Origin: Pseudonocardiales bacterium
GTDB lineage: Bacteria > Actinomycetota > Actinomycetes > Mycobacteriales > Pseudonocardiaceae
DNA: 64,000 nucleotides
NCBI GenBank assembly: GCA_019241525.1
Contig: JAFAWY010000077.1
Span: 1-64,000 of the forward strand
Reading direction: 5' to 3'
A program made the position numbers and the translations under genes. Shown in pieces: positions 36,762-45,686 of the stretch; the first letter of the stretch is position 1, and each line of letters opens with the position of its first letter. The notes under the pieces are model-generated. The model made no database searches. It had not been told where the DNA came from and worked only from the letters and a program-made list of their open reading frames with translations.

Positions 36762-36848
36762 CTCGGTTCCTTCCTGTCAGGTCACAGGGACTGTTCCCCC
36801 TTTCCGATGCCCGCTCCGCACGAAGGGGAAACCGGAGGACGGCGCAGC

Positions 36849-37481
36849 TCACAGCGTGGTGGGCTCGCCATGGTCTAGCACTTGCACCGTGGTCTGTGGT
36901 GAGCTCAGGTTGCCGAGCAGCCGGTAGTGGAGCTGTTCGCCCTGCGTGGACAGCACCGCCTGGTGGATGGGCACCGCGGTACGCGGCGACACCGCCCGCA
37001 GGTAGTCGATCACCTCGGCAACTTTGAGCCACGGCGCCGATGTCGGCACGAACAGCACCTCCACCTGACCCAGCGGCAGGGTGAACGAGTCACCGGGATG
37101 GAGGTACGTGCCGTCGACCAGGTAGGCGTTGTTGGGGACCATCGGGACGTCCGGGTAGATCACCGCGTGGTCTCCGCCCAGCACCTCGACACGCGTACCG
37201 CCCACCTGCAACGTCATACCGGACGTGGCGACCTCATGGTCGTGGTCGCTGAGCTGTTCGGCGCTGCCCGGATCGACGATCAGCCGTGCCTCCGGGTTGC
37301 CCTGCAGCAGCGCGGGCAGCCGCTGGGCGTCGAGGTGGTCGCCGTGCTGGTGAGTAACGAGTACGGCGTCTAGCCCGGTGACGCTCTCGAACCCCTGAGA
37401 CCAGGTTCCTGGATCGATTAATAGCCTCGCCGAGCCGGTATCAAGCAGTACGCAGGAATGACCGAAGTGTGTGGTCTGCAC
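36849..37481 (-). CDS. MBL-fold metal-dependent hydrolase
   Basis: The 210-residue protein has the metallo-beta-lactamase ligand motif VTHQHGDHLD (HxHxDH) near residue 62, GGDHAVIYPD and a C-terminal PIHQAV His. It is of the UlaG-like/YcbL-like small group, and the substrate is unknown. The start is uncertain. I chose the GTG at 37481, just before QTTHFGHSCVLL, because AGGAGG lies twelve bases upstream. The frame is open to 37532. Confidence 0.82.
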   Translation of the reverse strand: MQTTHFGHSCVLLDTGSARLLIDPGTWSQGFESVTGLDAVLVTHQHGDHLDAQRLPALLQGNPEARLIVDPGSAEQLSDHDHEVATSGMTLQVGGTRVEVLGGDHAVIYPDVPMVPNNAYLVDGTYLHPGDSFTLPLGQVEVLFVPTSAPWLKVAEVIDYLRAVSPRTAVPIHQAVLSTQGEQLHYRLLGNLSSPQTTVQVLDHGEPTTL

Positions 37482-37533
37482 TATGCCGATAGTCCTCCTG
37501 TTCTCCTGCGCCGTCATCAGGACGGACGCCAAG

Positions 37534-37577
37534 TCATGGCGGCGACGGCACGACCTACCGTGCCGTCGCCGCCATGA
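37534..37577 (-). terminator. Strong hairpin terminator after the hemerythrin gene
   Basis: A perfect 19-base inverted repeat (arms at 37534-37552 and 37559-37577) encloses a six-base loop. It lies 30 bases after the stop of the hemerythrin gene and before the MBL-fold gene on the same strand. There is no U-tract, as is common for terminators in high-GC actinobacteria. Confidence 0.8.
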
Positions 37578-37606
37578 GAAAAGTCGGCCTATCTATTGAA
37601 GTCTGC

Positions 37607-38170
37607 CTAATGAGGCCGGTTGGTGAGCTTGTCACGTAGCCGGTCGACCATTCCCACTCCGGGACCGACGATCTTGTGGAACAGCTCGCTGTGCGGTGCT
37701 CCCGGGTGCGGGCGGGTCGGGGCCACCTTCTTCGCCGAGTCCACCTTTTCCCGCAGCTTGATCAGCTCGTCCCGAGGCACCCGCTCCCGCAGCTGGGGAA
37801 ACTGCTCGGTTTCTTCGTCATGCGCATGATGGCGCAGCTTGTCGGTCATCTCCTGGATCAAGGCATCGAAGCGCGGCTCGGCGGCTTGGACCCCCTCAAG
37901 CTGCTTCATGACCTTTTCGAGTTCCTGATGCTCTTCGGTGTCGTGCTTGGCGGCCTGCTCACCGTCCGGCAGGTACTCCCGCATGGCGGGATAAACGTAC
38001 ATTTCCTCCACCACCGAGTGCCGCACAACCTCGCTGATCACTGTGTCGGCAAGCTCCCTGCGCTCGTCGACGTCAGTGCTCGACACGATCCGGCCGAGGA
38101 GTTGCAGCGCCTCCCGGTGGTCGGTGACCAGCTCGTCGATGACATCAATGTCGGTGCGCTGTTGCGCCAC
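37607..38170 (-). CDS. Hemerythrin HHE-domain protein
   Basis: The 187-residue protein has an HHE four-helix domain with ligands in VTDHREALQLL, SEVVRHSVVEEMYVYP, EEHQELEKVMKQLE and LRHHAHDEETEQFPQL, enough for a di-iron site. Such proteins bind O2, NO or act in iron and oxidative-stress responses. A basic, proline-containing tail follows. The GTG at 38170 is set by GGAGGAGG just upstream. It is divergent from efeO and shares with it an intergenic region that contains an iron box. Confidence 0.9.
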   Translation of the reverse strand: MAQQRTDIDVIDELVTDHREALQLLGRIVSSTDVDERRELADTVISEVVRHSVVEEMYVYPAMREYLPDGEQAAKHDTEEHQELEKVMKQLEGVQAAEPRFDALIQEMTDKLRHHAHDEETEQFPQLRERVPRDELIKLREKVDSAKKVAPTRPHPGAPHSELFHKIVGPGVGMVDRLRDKLTNRPH

Positions 38171-38308
38171 GTGAACCTCCTCCAGCTGGGTTCTGGACCA
38201 GCCTCGGATTACCCACGAGCACATAGCTAAACCTCTCCAGCGGGATCCATGCGCGGCGGCCGGGTTGGTGGGCATGAGGAACAAATACCGGGGGGCATTG
38301 ACATCGTT

Positions 38309-38328
38309 ATTAAGGCGAGCCTAGCCTC
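38309..38328. promoter_or_regulatory. IdeR/DtxR-like iron box
   Basis: TAAGGCGAGCCTAGCCTC (38311-38328) matches the IdeR/DtxR consensus TTAGGTTAGGCTAACCTAA at about 12 of 18 aligned positions, including the central AGxCTA core. A TTGACA -35-like hexamer sits just upstream at 38298-38303, so a bound repressor would block transcription towards efeO. Iron-loaded IdeR would repress efeOB. Effect on the divergent hemerythrin gene is possible. Confidence 0.65.
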
Positions 38329-38372
38329 TGTGAGGCCAGGCTATTCACACCAATGGCGGTGGCGAGGTCACC

Positions 38373-39575
38373 ATGTGGGCTAGATCAGTTACTCCGCAAA
38401 GCCAAAATCGAGATTCATCACCAATCACGGGCTCCTTCGACCGGGGGGCTGCTGTCACGGTCTTGATCTGCGCCGCGGTGGCGCTGGCGGGCTGCAGTCG
38501 ATCGGATACGGCGGCTCCGGCAAACCAGCAGGCCAGCCAGCCGACCAGCGAAGTCAAAGTCGCTCTGTCGGAGGCCGGTTGCGAGCCGCAACCGGCGAGC
38601 GTGCCCGCGGGCCCGGTGCGGTTCATGATCACCAATTCCGGCGCGTCACACGTCACCGAAGTGGAGTTACTGCGCGACGGCAAGATTGTCGGTGAGAAGG
38701 AGGGCGTCAAGCCCGGCTCGTCGGGTGACCTTGTGCTGCGACTGGACGGCGGCGGGGCATACAGCGTTCATTGCGCCGGCGGCGCGAAAAACGACTGGCC
38801 CCTCACCGTCACCGGTGGCGCTGGACAACCAGGTGCCGGGCCGGCGAACGCCACCCTGGCGGCGGCCACCCAGGGCTACCACGACTACGTCGTCGCAGAG
38901 GTGGATCAGTTGGTGACCAGCACCAAACAGTTCACCGATGCGGTGCGGGCGGGCGACATGGATAAGGCCAAGCAGCTCTATCCGGGGGCACGGGTGCACT
39001 ACGAAAGCATCGAACCAGTAGCTGAAAGCTTCGGAGATTTGGATCCACAAATCGATGCGCGCATTGACGACGTCGATAACCCCGCTGACTGGACCGGCTT
39101 TCACCGCATTGAAAAGGCGCTGTGGCAAGACAAGACGCTGAACGGGATGGGGCCGCTTGCCGACAAGCTCGACGCCGACATCGCCACACTCAAGTCGAAG
39201 GTGGCCACCGAGACCTACCAACCGGCGCAGCTGGGCAACGGGGCAGGCGAGCTGCTCAACGAGGTGTCGACGACGAAGATCACCGGTGAGGAGGACCGCT
39301 ACTCGCACACCGACTTGTGGGATCTCGCAGCTAACGTCGACGGTGCACGTAAGTGCTTCGAGCTGCTCAAACCGGCCCTGGCAGCCAAGGACCCGGCGCT
39401 GGTCCAGCAGTTGGAAACCCGATTCGCGGATGTGACTGACCGGCTGTCGAAGTACCGGCAAGGCGACGGCTACGTCGACTACAGCACCGTCGCGCAAGAC
39501 CAGCGGCGCGAGCTGGCCAACGCGGTCAACGCTCTGGCCGAGCCGATGTCCCACGTCGCAGGACGGGTAGTGTGA
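38373..39575 (+). CDS. efeO: EfeO-like iron-uptake lipoprotein (cupredoxin plus M75 domain)
   Basis: The 400-residue protein has a signal peptide ending in the lipobox LAGCS (near residue 41), an N-terminal cupredoxin-like domain (residues 60-150) and a C-terminal M75 peptidase-like helical domain with the HxxE motif in GFHRIEKALW. EfeO binds iron outside the membrane and passes it to the permease EfeU. No efeU gene is adjacent. The stop overlaps the GTG start of efeB. An iron box lies upstream. Confidence 0.92.
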   Translation: MWARSVTPQSQNRDSSPITGSFDRGAAVTVLICAAVALAGCSRSDTAAPANQQASQPTSEVKVALSEAGCEPQPASVPAGPVRFMITNSGASHVTEVELLRDGKIVGEKEGVKPGSSGDLVLRLDGGGAYSVHCAGGAKNDWPLTVTGGAGQPGAGPANATLAAATQGYHDYVVAEVDQLVTSTKQFTDAVRAGDMDKAKQLYPGARVHYESIEPVAESFGDLDPQIDARIDDVDNPADWTGFHRIEKALWQDKTLNGMGPLADKLDADIATLKSKVATETYQPAQLGNGAGELLNEVSTTKITGEEDRYSHTDLWDLAANVDGARKCFELLKPALAAKDPALVQQLETRFADVTDRLSKYRQGDGYVDYSTVAQDQRRELANAVNALAEPMSHVAGRVV

Positions 39576-40825
39576 CCATGGAACCGGCGTCAGCTGCCCG
39601 GTTGTCGCGGCGGCGCTTGCTGGGCGGCGTCGCTGGGCTAGGGTTGATCAACGCTGCCGGCATCGGCCTTGCCGGCTGCGCCACCCAGTCAGCCGGCGCC
39701 GCGCAGCAGCACACCGTCCCGTTCTACGGTGCTCACCAGGCCGGGATCACCACCGATATTCAAGACCGGCTGGCCTTCGCGGCCTTTGACGCCACGACCA
39801 CCCGCCGCGAGGATCTCCAGGCGTTGCTCAAAACCTGGACTGCGGCCGCAGAGGCGATGACCCGGGGCGTCATGGTGCCCGGTGACTCGCACGCGGATGA
39901 GATGCCTCCGGCGGACACCGGGGAAGCGGTCGGGTTGTCACCGGCGAAACTGACCATCACGGTCGGGTTCGGCCCCTCGCTGTTCGACGGACGTTTTGGG
40001 CTGGCGCCGCGCCGACCGGCGGCGTTGACCGACCTGCCGGCGCTGCCCCATGAGACTCTGGATCCGGCACGCTCCGGAGGCGACATCGGCATCCAGGCCT
40101 GCGCCAACGATCCGCAAGTCGCTTTCCATGCAGTGCGCAACCTGGCGCGGCTGGGGCGCGGCATAGTGGTCACCCGGTGGACCCAGCTCGGCTTCGGTCG
40201 CACGTCTTCCACCGGCGCGGCGCAGGAGACGCCCCGCAACCTGATGGGCTTCAAAGACGGCACCCGCAACATTCGCAGCGACGACACCGCCGCCCTGGAC
40301 AAGCACGTCTGGGTCGGTACCGAGGCGGGGCAGGAGTGGATGCGCGGCGGCAGCTACCTGGTCGCCCGCCGGATCCGGATGTTCATCGAAACGTGGGATC
40401 GTGACCGGCTCAGCGACCAGGAAGCGGTGTTTGGCCGGGCGAAGTACACCGGTGCCCCGCTCAGCGGGAAAACCGAGTTCGACAATCCGGACTTCACCGC
40501 CAAAACCGCCGACGGCGAGCTGACCATTCCGGGCGACGCGCACATCCGGCTAGCGGCATTCGAAAACAACAACGGGCTGCGTATCCTGCGCCGCGGATAC
40601 TCCTTCACCGATGGCATAGATCCCCGAACCGGCACCCTGGACGCCGGGCTGTTTTTCATCAGCTTCCAGAAAGACCCGGCGCAATTCATCACCCTCCAGC
40701 GCAAGCTCGGCACCCAGGACGCACTCAACGAATACATCCTCCATGTCGGCTCAGCACTATTCGTCTGCCCGCAAGGAGTTCCGGACGCCTCACGGTACTG
40801 GGGACAGGCGCTGTTCGAGGGCTGA
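39572..40825 (+). CDS. efeB: EfeB, Tat-exported DyP-type haem peroxidase
   Basis: The 417-residue protein has a twin-arginine signal (RLSRRRLLGGVAGLGL) and a dye-decolorizing peroxidase fold with the family signature GFKDGT, the His-containing proximal region near QEAVFGRAKYTG, and FQKDPAQFITLQRKL. EfeB is thought to help oxidise or release iron from haem for EfeO/EfeU. It overlaps the efeO stop. The second in-frame start (ATG, codon 3) may be the true one. Confidence 0.94.
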   Translation: MTMEPASAARLSRRRLLGGVAGLGLINAAGIGLAGCATQSAGAAQQHTVPFYGAHQAGITTDIQDRLAFAAFDATTTRREDLQALLKTWTAAAEAMTRGVMVPGDSHADEMPPADTGEAVGLSPAKLTITVGFGPSLFDGRFGLAPRRPAALTDLPALPHETLDPARSGGDIGIQACANDPQVAFHAVRNLARLGRGIVVTRWTQLGFGRTSSTGAAQETPRNLMGFKDGTRNIRSDDTAALDKHVWVGTEAGQEWMRGGSYLVARRIRMFIETWDRDRLSDQEAVFGRAKYTGAPLSGKTEFDNPDFTAKTADGELTIPGDAHIRLAAFENNNGLRILRRGYSFTDGIDPRTGTLDAGLFFISFQKDPAQFITLQRKLGTQDALNEYILHVGSALFVCPQGVPDASRYWGQALFEG

Positions 40826-40841
40826 GCTGACCTGCAACGGT

Positions 40842-41780
40842 TTAGTCAGCGGTCGGCGCCAGCTCGGCGTCGGGCGGGGTTGCCCGGGCCATTGCGCGTA
40901 ACGCCAGGATGCCGGTGACGAACAGGCCGAACCCGCCCCCGACTACCAGTGCGGTGGCCACCCGGTCGAGGTCAGGGCTCCACCCGAAGGGCAGCACAGC
41001 GTAAAAGAAGCTCGTCACGTCGGGCACACTGAACAGGAGCAACAGGGCGCCGAACAGGCCGCAGACCAGTGACCCGCTCGGGTGACCGGAGATGGCCAGC
41101 CAGGGGCCGATCAACCCCAGCGGCCAGGCGGCGATGGCAGGGCCGGCAAAACCCAGGATCGTTGCTGGCACGGATTGATCTGGTGGCAACACGCCAGTGG
41201 AACCCAGCAGGTGGATGACATGCGCGGCGGCGATCGCCAGGGTGGCGACGCCCAGCGCGACAGCAGCCCACCGTCGCCGTACCGCAAGTAGGCCGATCAC
41301 CCCGGCCACCAGCGCAGCCAACCCGGTCACCAGCCACCACAGGCCAGCCGGTGGCGGCGGGGGCCATACCTGCTCGCCGTGGATGGTCACCGTCTGGCTG
41401 CCCACCCGCAGGGGAATAGCCCAGGCTCGCCGGTGATCGGGTGGGTCCGGCGCCTGCGCCGCGGCGACGATCCGTCGATCGGACCAGCGTGCCGAATCAC
41501 CCGGTGAGATGGTCGGCTCGCGGAGGCGGTCGGTCCCAGGTTCGGGCAGCACATCGACCGTGGCACCGGTGCGGTTGTCGATTTCCAGCCGGGCCCCGGC
41601 TTCGATCACCTTCACCTGCAGCCCGGTGACCGGCGGGTCAACGGCGCGGATTTCACAGCGGCTGGCCGATGGTGCCAACCCACCGGCATAGTGGGCTAGG
41701 GCGACACCGCTGCTAGCGGGCAACACGAGGAGCGCAAGGATCAGGACGACGGCAGACCGCAATCCCCACCGTGAAACCAT
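40842..41780 (-). CDS. Secreted/membrane protein with N-terminal soluble domain and five to six spans
   Basis: The 312-residue protein has a signal peptide (AVVLILALLVLPASSGVALA), an outer domain of about 115 residues (with CEIRAVDPPVTGLQVKVIEA, then LEIDNRTGATVDVLPEPG) and a C-terminal membrane part with about five or six spans. The outer domain resembles actinobacterial copper-related or cytochrome-associated proteins by its beta-rich layout, but no family is certain. It converges on efeB and precedes a membrane protein on the other strand. Confidence 0.7.
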   Translation of the reverse strand: MVSRWGLRSAVVLILALLVLPASSGVALAHYAGGLAPSASRCEIRAVDPPVTGLQVKVIEAGARLEIDNRTGATVDVLPEPGTDRLREPTISPGDSARWSDRRIVAAAQAPDPPDHRRAWAIPLRVGSQTVTIHGEQVWPPPPPAGLWWLVTGLAALVAGVIGLLAVRRRWAAVALGVATLAIAAAHVIHLLGSTGVLPPDQSVPATILGFAGPAIAAWPLGLIGPWLAISGHPSGSLVCGLFGALLLLFSVPDVTSFFYAVLPFGWSPDLDRVATALVVGGGFGLFVTGILALRAMARATPPDAELAPTAD

Positions 41781-41869
41781 TCGGCCATTGTCCGGCCTCG
41801 GCGATCAACCTGCCAGCGCGACGAGATCCCTGACCATCTCTGGCGTCCCCGAAGGCTCGAGGTGAGCTG

Positions 41870-43171
41870 ATGCTGCTGGCGCACGGCGTTGGCACCCGCA
41901 CTGACCTTCCCGTCCCGACCTGGTTGGCCGCCAGCGCTGCCGGTCTGGCCGTACTCATCTCGTTCGGGGCACTGATCCTGCTGTGGCGCAAGCCGGTACT
42001 GCGCGGTGACACAGCCGGGTGGCCCATCCCGCAGCCGGTGGCCACTGTATTGGACAGCACCGCACTACAGGGTGCGTTGCGGGTCGCGGCAACCCTGCTG
42101 TCTGCCGCGGTGTGTCTGATCGGTTTCTTCGGCCCGCGCGACGTGACGCGCAACATCGCGCCATGGGCGTTCTACGTGACTTTCTGGGTGGGGATCGTTC
42201 CCGCGTCGCTGCTGTTCGGGCCGGTATGGCGAGTGGTCAACCCGCTGCGGCTGGTGCACGGTGCCCTGGCCCGGCTCCTGCGCCTAGACCCGCAACGGGG
42301 AGCGTGGGCGTTGCCGGAGCGGCTGGGCTACTGGCCGGCGGCGGCATCGCTGGCCGCGTTTGCCTACCTGGAGCTCGTCGTCCCGGCGCGCTCGGACCCT
42401 CGGGTGGTCGCGTGGTTCATCCTGATCTACGCGGTCGTGCACACCACCGCGGCGCTGGTGTTCGGGCAACGCTGGTTCGACCGTGGCGACGGATTCGAGG
42501 TCTACTCCACCCTGCTGGGCTCATTGGCCCCGCTGGGCCGGCGTCGCGACGGCCGGCTCGTACTGCGCACCCCGCTTGACGGGTTGAAAACCATCCAGCC
42601 CGCGCCCGGCCTGGTCGCAGTGGTCGTCACGCTCGTCGGCTCGACCGCGTTCGACGGCTTATCCCGAACCAGCTTCTGGAACACCCTCATCCCCACCGGC
42701 CCCGCCATCGCCACCGTGGGACTGATCGGTTGCATCCTGCTGGTTGCCACGGTGTACGTGATGGGCACCTGGCAGGTGGCCATCCCCGGTCAGCGTGACG
42801 CCCCGACACCGACCACCTTCGCGCACACCATCGTGCCCATCGCCGCCGGCTATGCCATCGCGCATTACTTTTCCCTGCTCATTTTCGACGGCCAGGAGAC
42901 GGTGATCCTGGCCAGCGACCCCCTTGGCCGCGGAACCGATTACTTCGGCACCGCCCACCACCTCATCAATTACACCGCGGTGAGCATTACGGCGATCGCG
43001 CTGGTACAGATCATCGCTATCGTCACCGGCCATCTTCTTGCCACGATCAGCGCGCACGACCAAGCCATGCAAACTCTTCCCGCGGCCATCGCAACCCGTA
43101 CCCAATACCCACTGATCGCGGTCATGGTGATCCTCACCTTCGGCGCGGTAAGCCTGGTCTTCGCGCCCTGA
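41870..43171 (+). CDS. Large multi-span membrane protein, unknown function
   Basis: The 433-residue protein has about eleven or twelve hydrophobic segments and few charged residues in between. Patterns such as ALVFGQRWFDRGDGFEVYST and LLIFDGQETVILASDPLGRG occur in loops. In databases this family is sometimes labelled fenitrothion hydrolase, which looks wrong for a membrane protein. A 60-codon relic of a second copy lies at 48672-48853. Its place between a secreted protein and transporters suggests transport or electron transfer, but there is no direct evidence. Confidence 0.7.
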   Translation: MLLAHGVGTRTDLPVPTWLAASAAGLAVLISFGALILLWRKPVLRGDTAGWPIPQPVATVLDSTALQGALRVAATLLSAAVCLIGFFGPRDVTRNIAPWAFYVTFWVGIVPASLLFGPVWRVVNPLRLVHGALARLLRLDPQRGAWALPERLGYWPAAASLAAFAYLELVVPARSDPRVVAWFILIYAVVHTTAALVFGQRWFDRGDGFEVYSTLLGSLAPLGRRRDGRLVLRTPLDGLKTIQPAPGLVAVVVTLVGSTAFDGLSRTSFWNTLIPTGPAIATVGLIGCILLVATVYVMGTWQVAIPGQRDAPTPTTFAHTIVPIAAGYAIAHYFSLLIFDGQETVILASDPLGRGTDYFGTAHHLINYTAVSITAIALVQIIAIVTGHLLATISAHDQAMQTLPAAIATRTQYPLIAVMVILTFGAVSLVFAP

Positions 43172-43203
43172 CACTGCCGCGCGAGGTGTTTCTGGACAGG
43201 TCG

Positions 43204-44295
43204 CTAGCGTGCACCTTCCCGCCCGGGTACCCCACGGCTTCCCCGGCAACTGGTTGCCCGATGCCAGCTAACGGTGTTCAGCCATCCGGTGGTGACCAGC
43301 GTCCAGGTAGTGAAGGCGATCCAGAAGAACACCAGTGAAACGGTCTGCAGGGAACGCAGGTGCAGTTCAACGGCCGTGGCCGCGGATGCCGCCGAGTACA
43401 TCCCTAACGGGAACACCGCTGCCCACCACGCATGCTGATACCGCAGCGAGCCGGCTTGTTGGTTGATGCGCCAGATCTGGCTGTAGAGCAGCGCCGGTAT
43501 CCAGGAACTGGCTAGTACCCATGCTGCCAGCGTGAGCGGCGCGGTCCAGTGCGCGATCCCGGCGGGCGGGTTCACCGCGCGCGCCGCGGCAACGATGTGG
43601 TCACCAGCCAGCGTGGTGATTGCCAGTGCGCCCATCAGGATCCAGCTGTCCGGGGTGACCTGGTCGGGTCCGAACGGCGATGCCAGCGCCCGCCAGCCGA
43701 TCAGCCAGACCACGGCGAGGTACCCCACGATGGCCATGATCCAGGCCACCACGGCGATCACCACCAGCTCCGGTGCACGGGCCTGCTGGGCAAGGTTTGC
43801 CGCGGTGATCGCCAGGCCTGCGGTGGCCACGCTGGGCAGCAGCCACCCGCCACGGGCACGGTCGCGCAGGTCAGTGCTCTTCCGGGAGGTGACATTGAAG
43901 GCGGCCAGCGGCGTGAGAATGAGCCAGGCTCCCAGGGCCAGCCCACCCAGCAGCCAGACCGCAGCAGGATGGTCATCCCAGCACGCGCCGAGTACCGTGC
44001 ATGCGGCAACGAAGCTGAACATCCGCAGGGCGACGTCGGGATCGCGCGCCAGTACCGCGGTCTGTGTCCGGTGAGTTATCGCCCCGATGGCGAACCTGGC
44101 AGCCAGCCCGGCGAAGCCAACCAGCGCGAGGATGCCCAGCGCGATACCCAGGCGCCAATACCGGTGGGCGTCCGCGGCAATAGACACTATGCCGGTCGCC
44201 ATCACGACGGGGAACAGGTCCGTTGACGGCCCGGATTCGACGAATCGCACACGAATCACCAAACCAGCGTTCAATCCACTGACAGACCAGACCAC
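43204..44295 (-). CDS. Tellurite-resistance/dicarboxylate transporter (TDT) family protein
   Basis: The 363-residue protein has about ten spans and the TDT N-terminal motif FPVVMATGIVSIAA. TDT members (TehA, Mae1, SLAC1-like) move malate, sulfite or anions. The substrate here is unknown. The start is uncertain: the GTG at 44295 gives the longest product, and a GTG at 44250 lies closer to the conserved part. One copy of the dispersed repeat lies 38 bases upstream of the chosen start. Confidence 0.85.
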   Translation of the reverse strand: MVWSVSGLNAGLVIRVRFVESGPSTDLFPVVMATGIVSIAADAHRYWRLGIALGILALVGFAGLAARFAIGAITHRTQTAVLARDPDVALRMFSFVAACTVLGACWDDHPAAVWLLGGLALGAWLILTPLAAFNVTSRKSTDLRDRARGGWLLPSVATAGLAITAANLAQQARAPELVVIAVVAWIMAIVGYLAVVWLIGWRALASPFGPDQVTPDSWILMGALAITTLAGDHIVAAARAVNPPAGIAHWTAPLTLAAWVLASSWIPALLYSQIWRINQQAGSLRYQHAWWAAVFPLGMYSAASAATAVELHLRSLQTVSLVFFWIAFTTWTLVTTGWLNTVSWHRATSCRGSRGVPGREGAR

Positions 44296-44332
44296 AGAAG
44301 CTGCCTGAACAGAACTGTCGCTGGACCGTGTC

Positions 44333-44343
44333 GTGAACTCGAC
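44333..44343 (+). repeat. Dispersed repeat, single half-site (copy B)
   Basis: GTGAACTCGAC is followed by GCTAGCTACCTAC, which resembles the flank of the right arm at copy C (GGTAGCTACGTG on its reverse strand). No partner arm follows. It lies 139 bases beyond the stop of the formate/nitrite transporter gene. Confidence 0.78.
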
Positions 44344-44481
44344 GCTAGCTACCTACCCGCCTGCTCGGTGCTCAATACTGCTCGGCACTGCCCGGCGCGG
44401 CTGCGAGGCCGGATACCTCGGCCGCGACCCGTGGCCCGCCTGCGGCAGTTCAGCCACATTCCGCCACTGGTACGCCGGGTG

Positions 44482-45387
44482 TCAACGGCGCATCGAAGGA
44501 CTCTTCCTGCTGCCCGCATCGGCCTCAACGTCAGACAGGGGGCGTTCGACCTGTCGCAGATCACGCCTGGATCCCATCACCTGGCCGTAGTTGAGCAAGC
44601 TGACGATGACCACTCCACCGATGGTGTTTCCCAGTGTGGCTGCCAGCAGCCACACCAGGTAGCTGCCCAGCGGCACCTGCCCAGCAAGTACCGCACAGAG
44701 CGCTTCAGCGCTGCCGGCAATGCAGTGCGCCAGACCCGCTGCTCCCACCACGAAGGTCATCAGGTAGACCAGCGCGATCTGGCCCATGGTGAAGCGGCTG
44801 GCGGTGACCAGCCAGGCCATCAACGCGATGATCCATCCGCCGGCCACACCTGCCCAGAACAGGTGCCCGAAACTGCCTTGAACCGTCTTCGTTCCGAGCT
44901 GGCTCAGGGCGCCCGCGACTTCGGGGGACACCGCGCCAGTCTTGATCACCAGCACCGCGAACAACAGTGCGCCCACCACATTGGCGATGAACACAACCGT
45001 CCACAGGCGCAGCGTGTTTCCCAGGTGCCGGCGGCGGTCGAGCACGAGCACGACCGGGAACAGCGTGTTCTCGGTGAACAGTTGGGCTCGGCCCACGATC
45101 ACCACGATGAAGCCCAACGGGTAGAGCAGGTTGGCGAGCAGGTAGTGCGCCGCCCCGTTACCCGTCTCGGCGAGGATTGCCGCCGAGCCCAGGCCGGTCA
45201 GGCCCATGCCCAGGCCGGCGGCCAAGCCCGACAGGGCAAGCCCGGTCGAGGAGCGCTTGAGCTCGTCCTCGCCGATCCGCACCGCCGCGGAGTAGATCTC
45301 GGCGGCCGTCAACCGGGAGGTGGCCGACCGGTCACCCGGCGGCTCGCTCCCCTCGTCCAAGGCCTCGCGCATGCTTGTTGTACCCAT
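44482..45387 (-). CDS. Formate/nitrite transporter family channel
   Basis: The 301-residue protein has six spans. The FNT signatures are GRAQLFTENTLFPVVLVLDR and the second-half HCIAGSAEALCAVL, with the central His that protonates the substrate. Members pass formate, nitrite, hydrosulfide or lactate. The substrate here cannot be fixed. The start ATG is preceded by GAGTAATG and has no clean ribosome-binding site. Confidence 0.9.
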   Translation of the reverse strand: MGTTSMREALDEGSEPPGDRSATSRLTAAEIYSAAVRIGEDELKRSSTGLALSGLAAGLGMGLTGLGSAAILAETGNGAAHYLLANLLYPLGFIVVIVGRAQLFTENTLFPVVLVLDRRRHLGNTLRLWTVVFIANVVGALLFAVLVIKTGAVSPEVAGALSQLGTKTVQGSFGHLFWAGVAGGWIIALMAWLVTASRFTMGQIALVYLMTFVVGAAGLAHCIAGSAEALCAVLAGQVPLGSYLVWLLAATLGNTIGGVVIVSLLNYGQVMGSRRDLRQVERPLSDVEADAGSRKSPSMRR

Positions 45388-45686
45388 TACTCGCGCCTAC
45401 CCCCGTGTGATTAGTCGATCACTGGACTGCTCGGATGTTTGCCAGATGCCCTTCCGGCATGGGATCTGGGCTCCACCCATCCGGGTTGCAGATCCGCGCC
45501 GGGTCCTTGATGACCAAGTCGCCAGCGACTTCGACCGCTGGTGGCCGGCGCCCGCGTGGCCGTCCCCCACTGTTGCGCCACTTCCCTCGTCGCGCAAATC
45601 CGGTAGCCGTGATCGACTCGGGTGGCCGGTTGGTGAGCAGCGGGTGCGGGGTATCCCGCGGTGTGGCGGCAGGCAGCAACGCGGGA
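45388..45686. other. Divergent intergenic region between FNT gene and FAD oxidoreductase
   Basis: The region must hold two promoters. A minus-strand frame of 95 codons (45419-45706) is open, ending in VIKDPARICNPDGWSPDPMP and a short tail. It has fair codon bias but no clear ribosome-binding site and no known family, and it would overlap the FAD gene start, so I do not call it. Confidence 0.4.
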
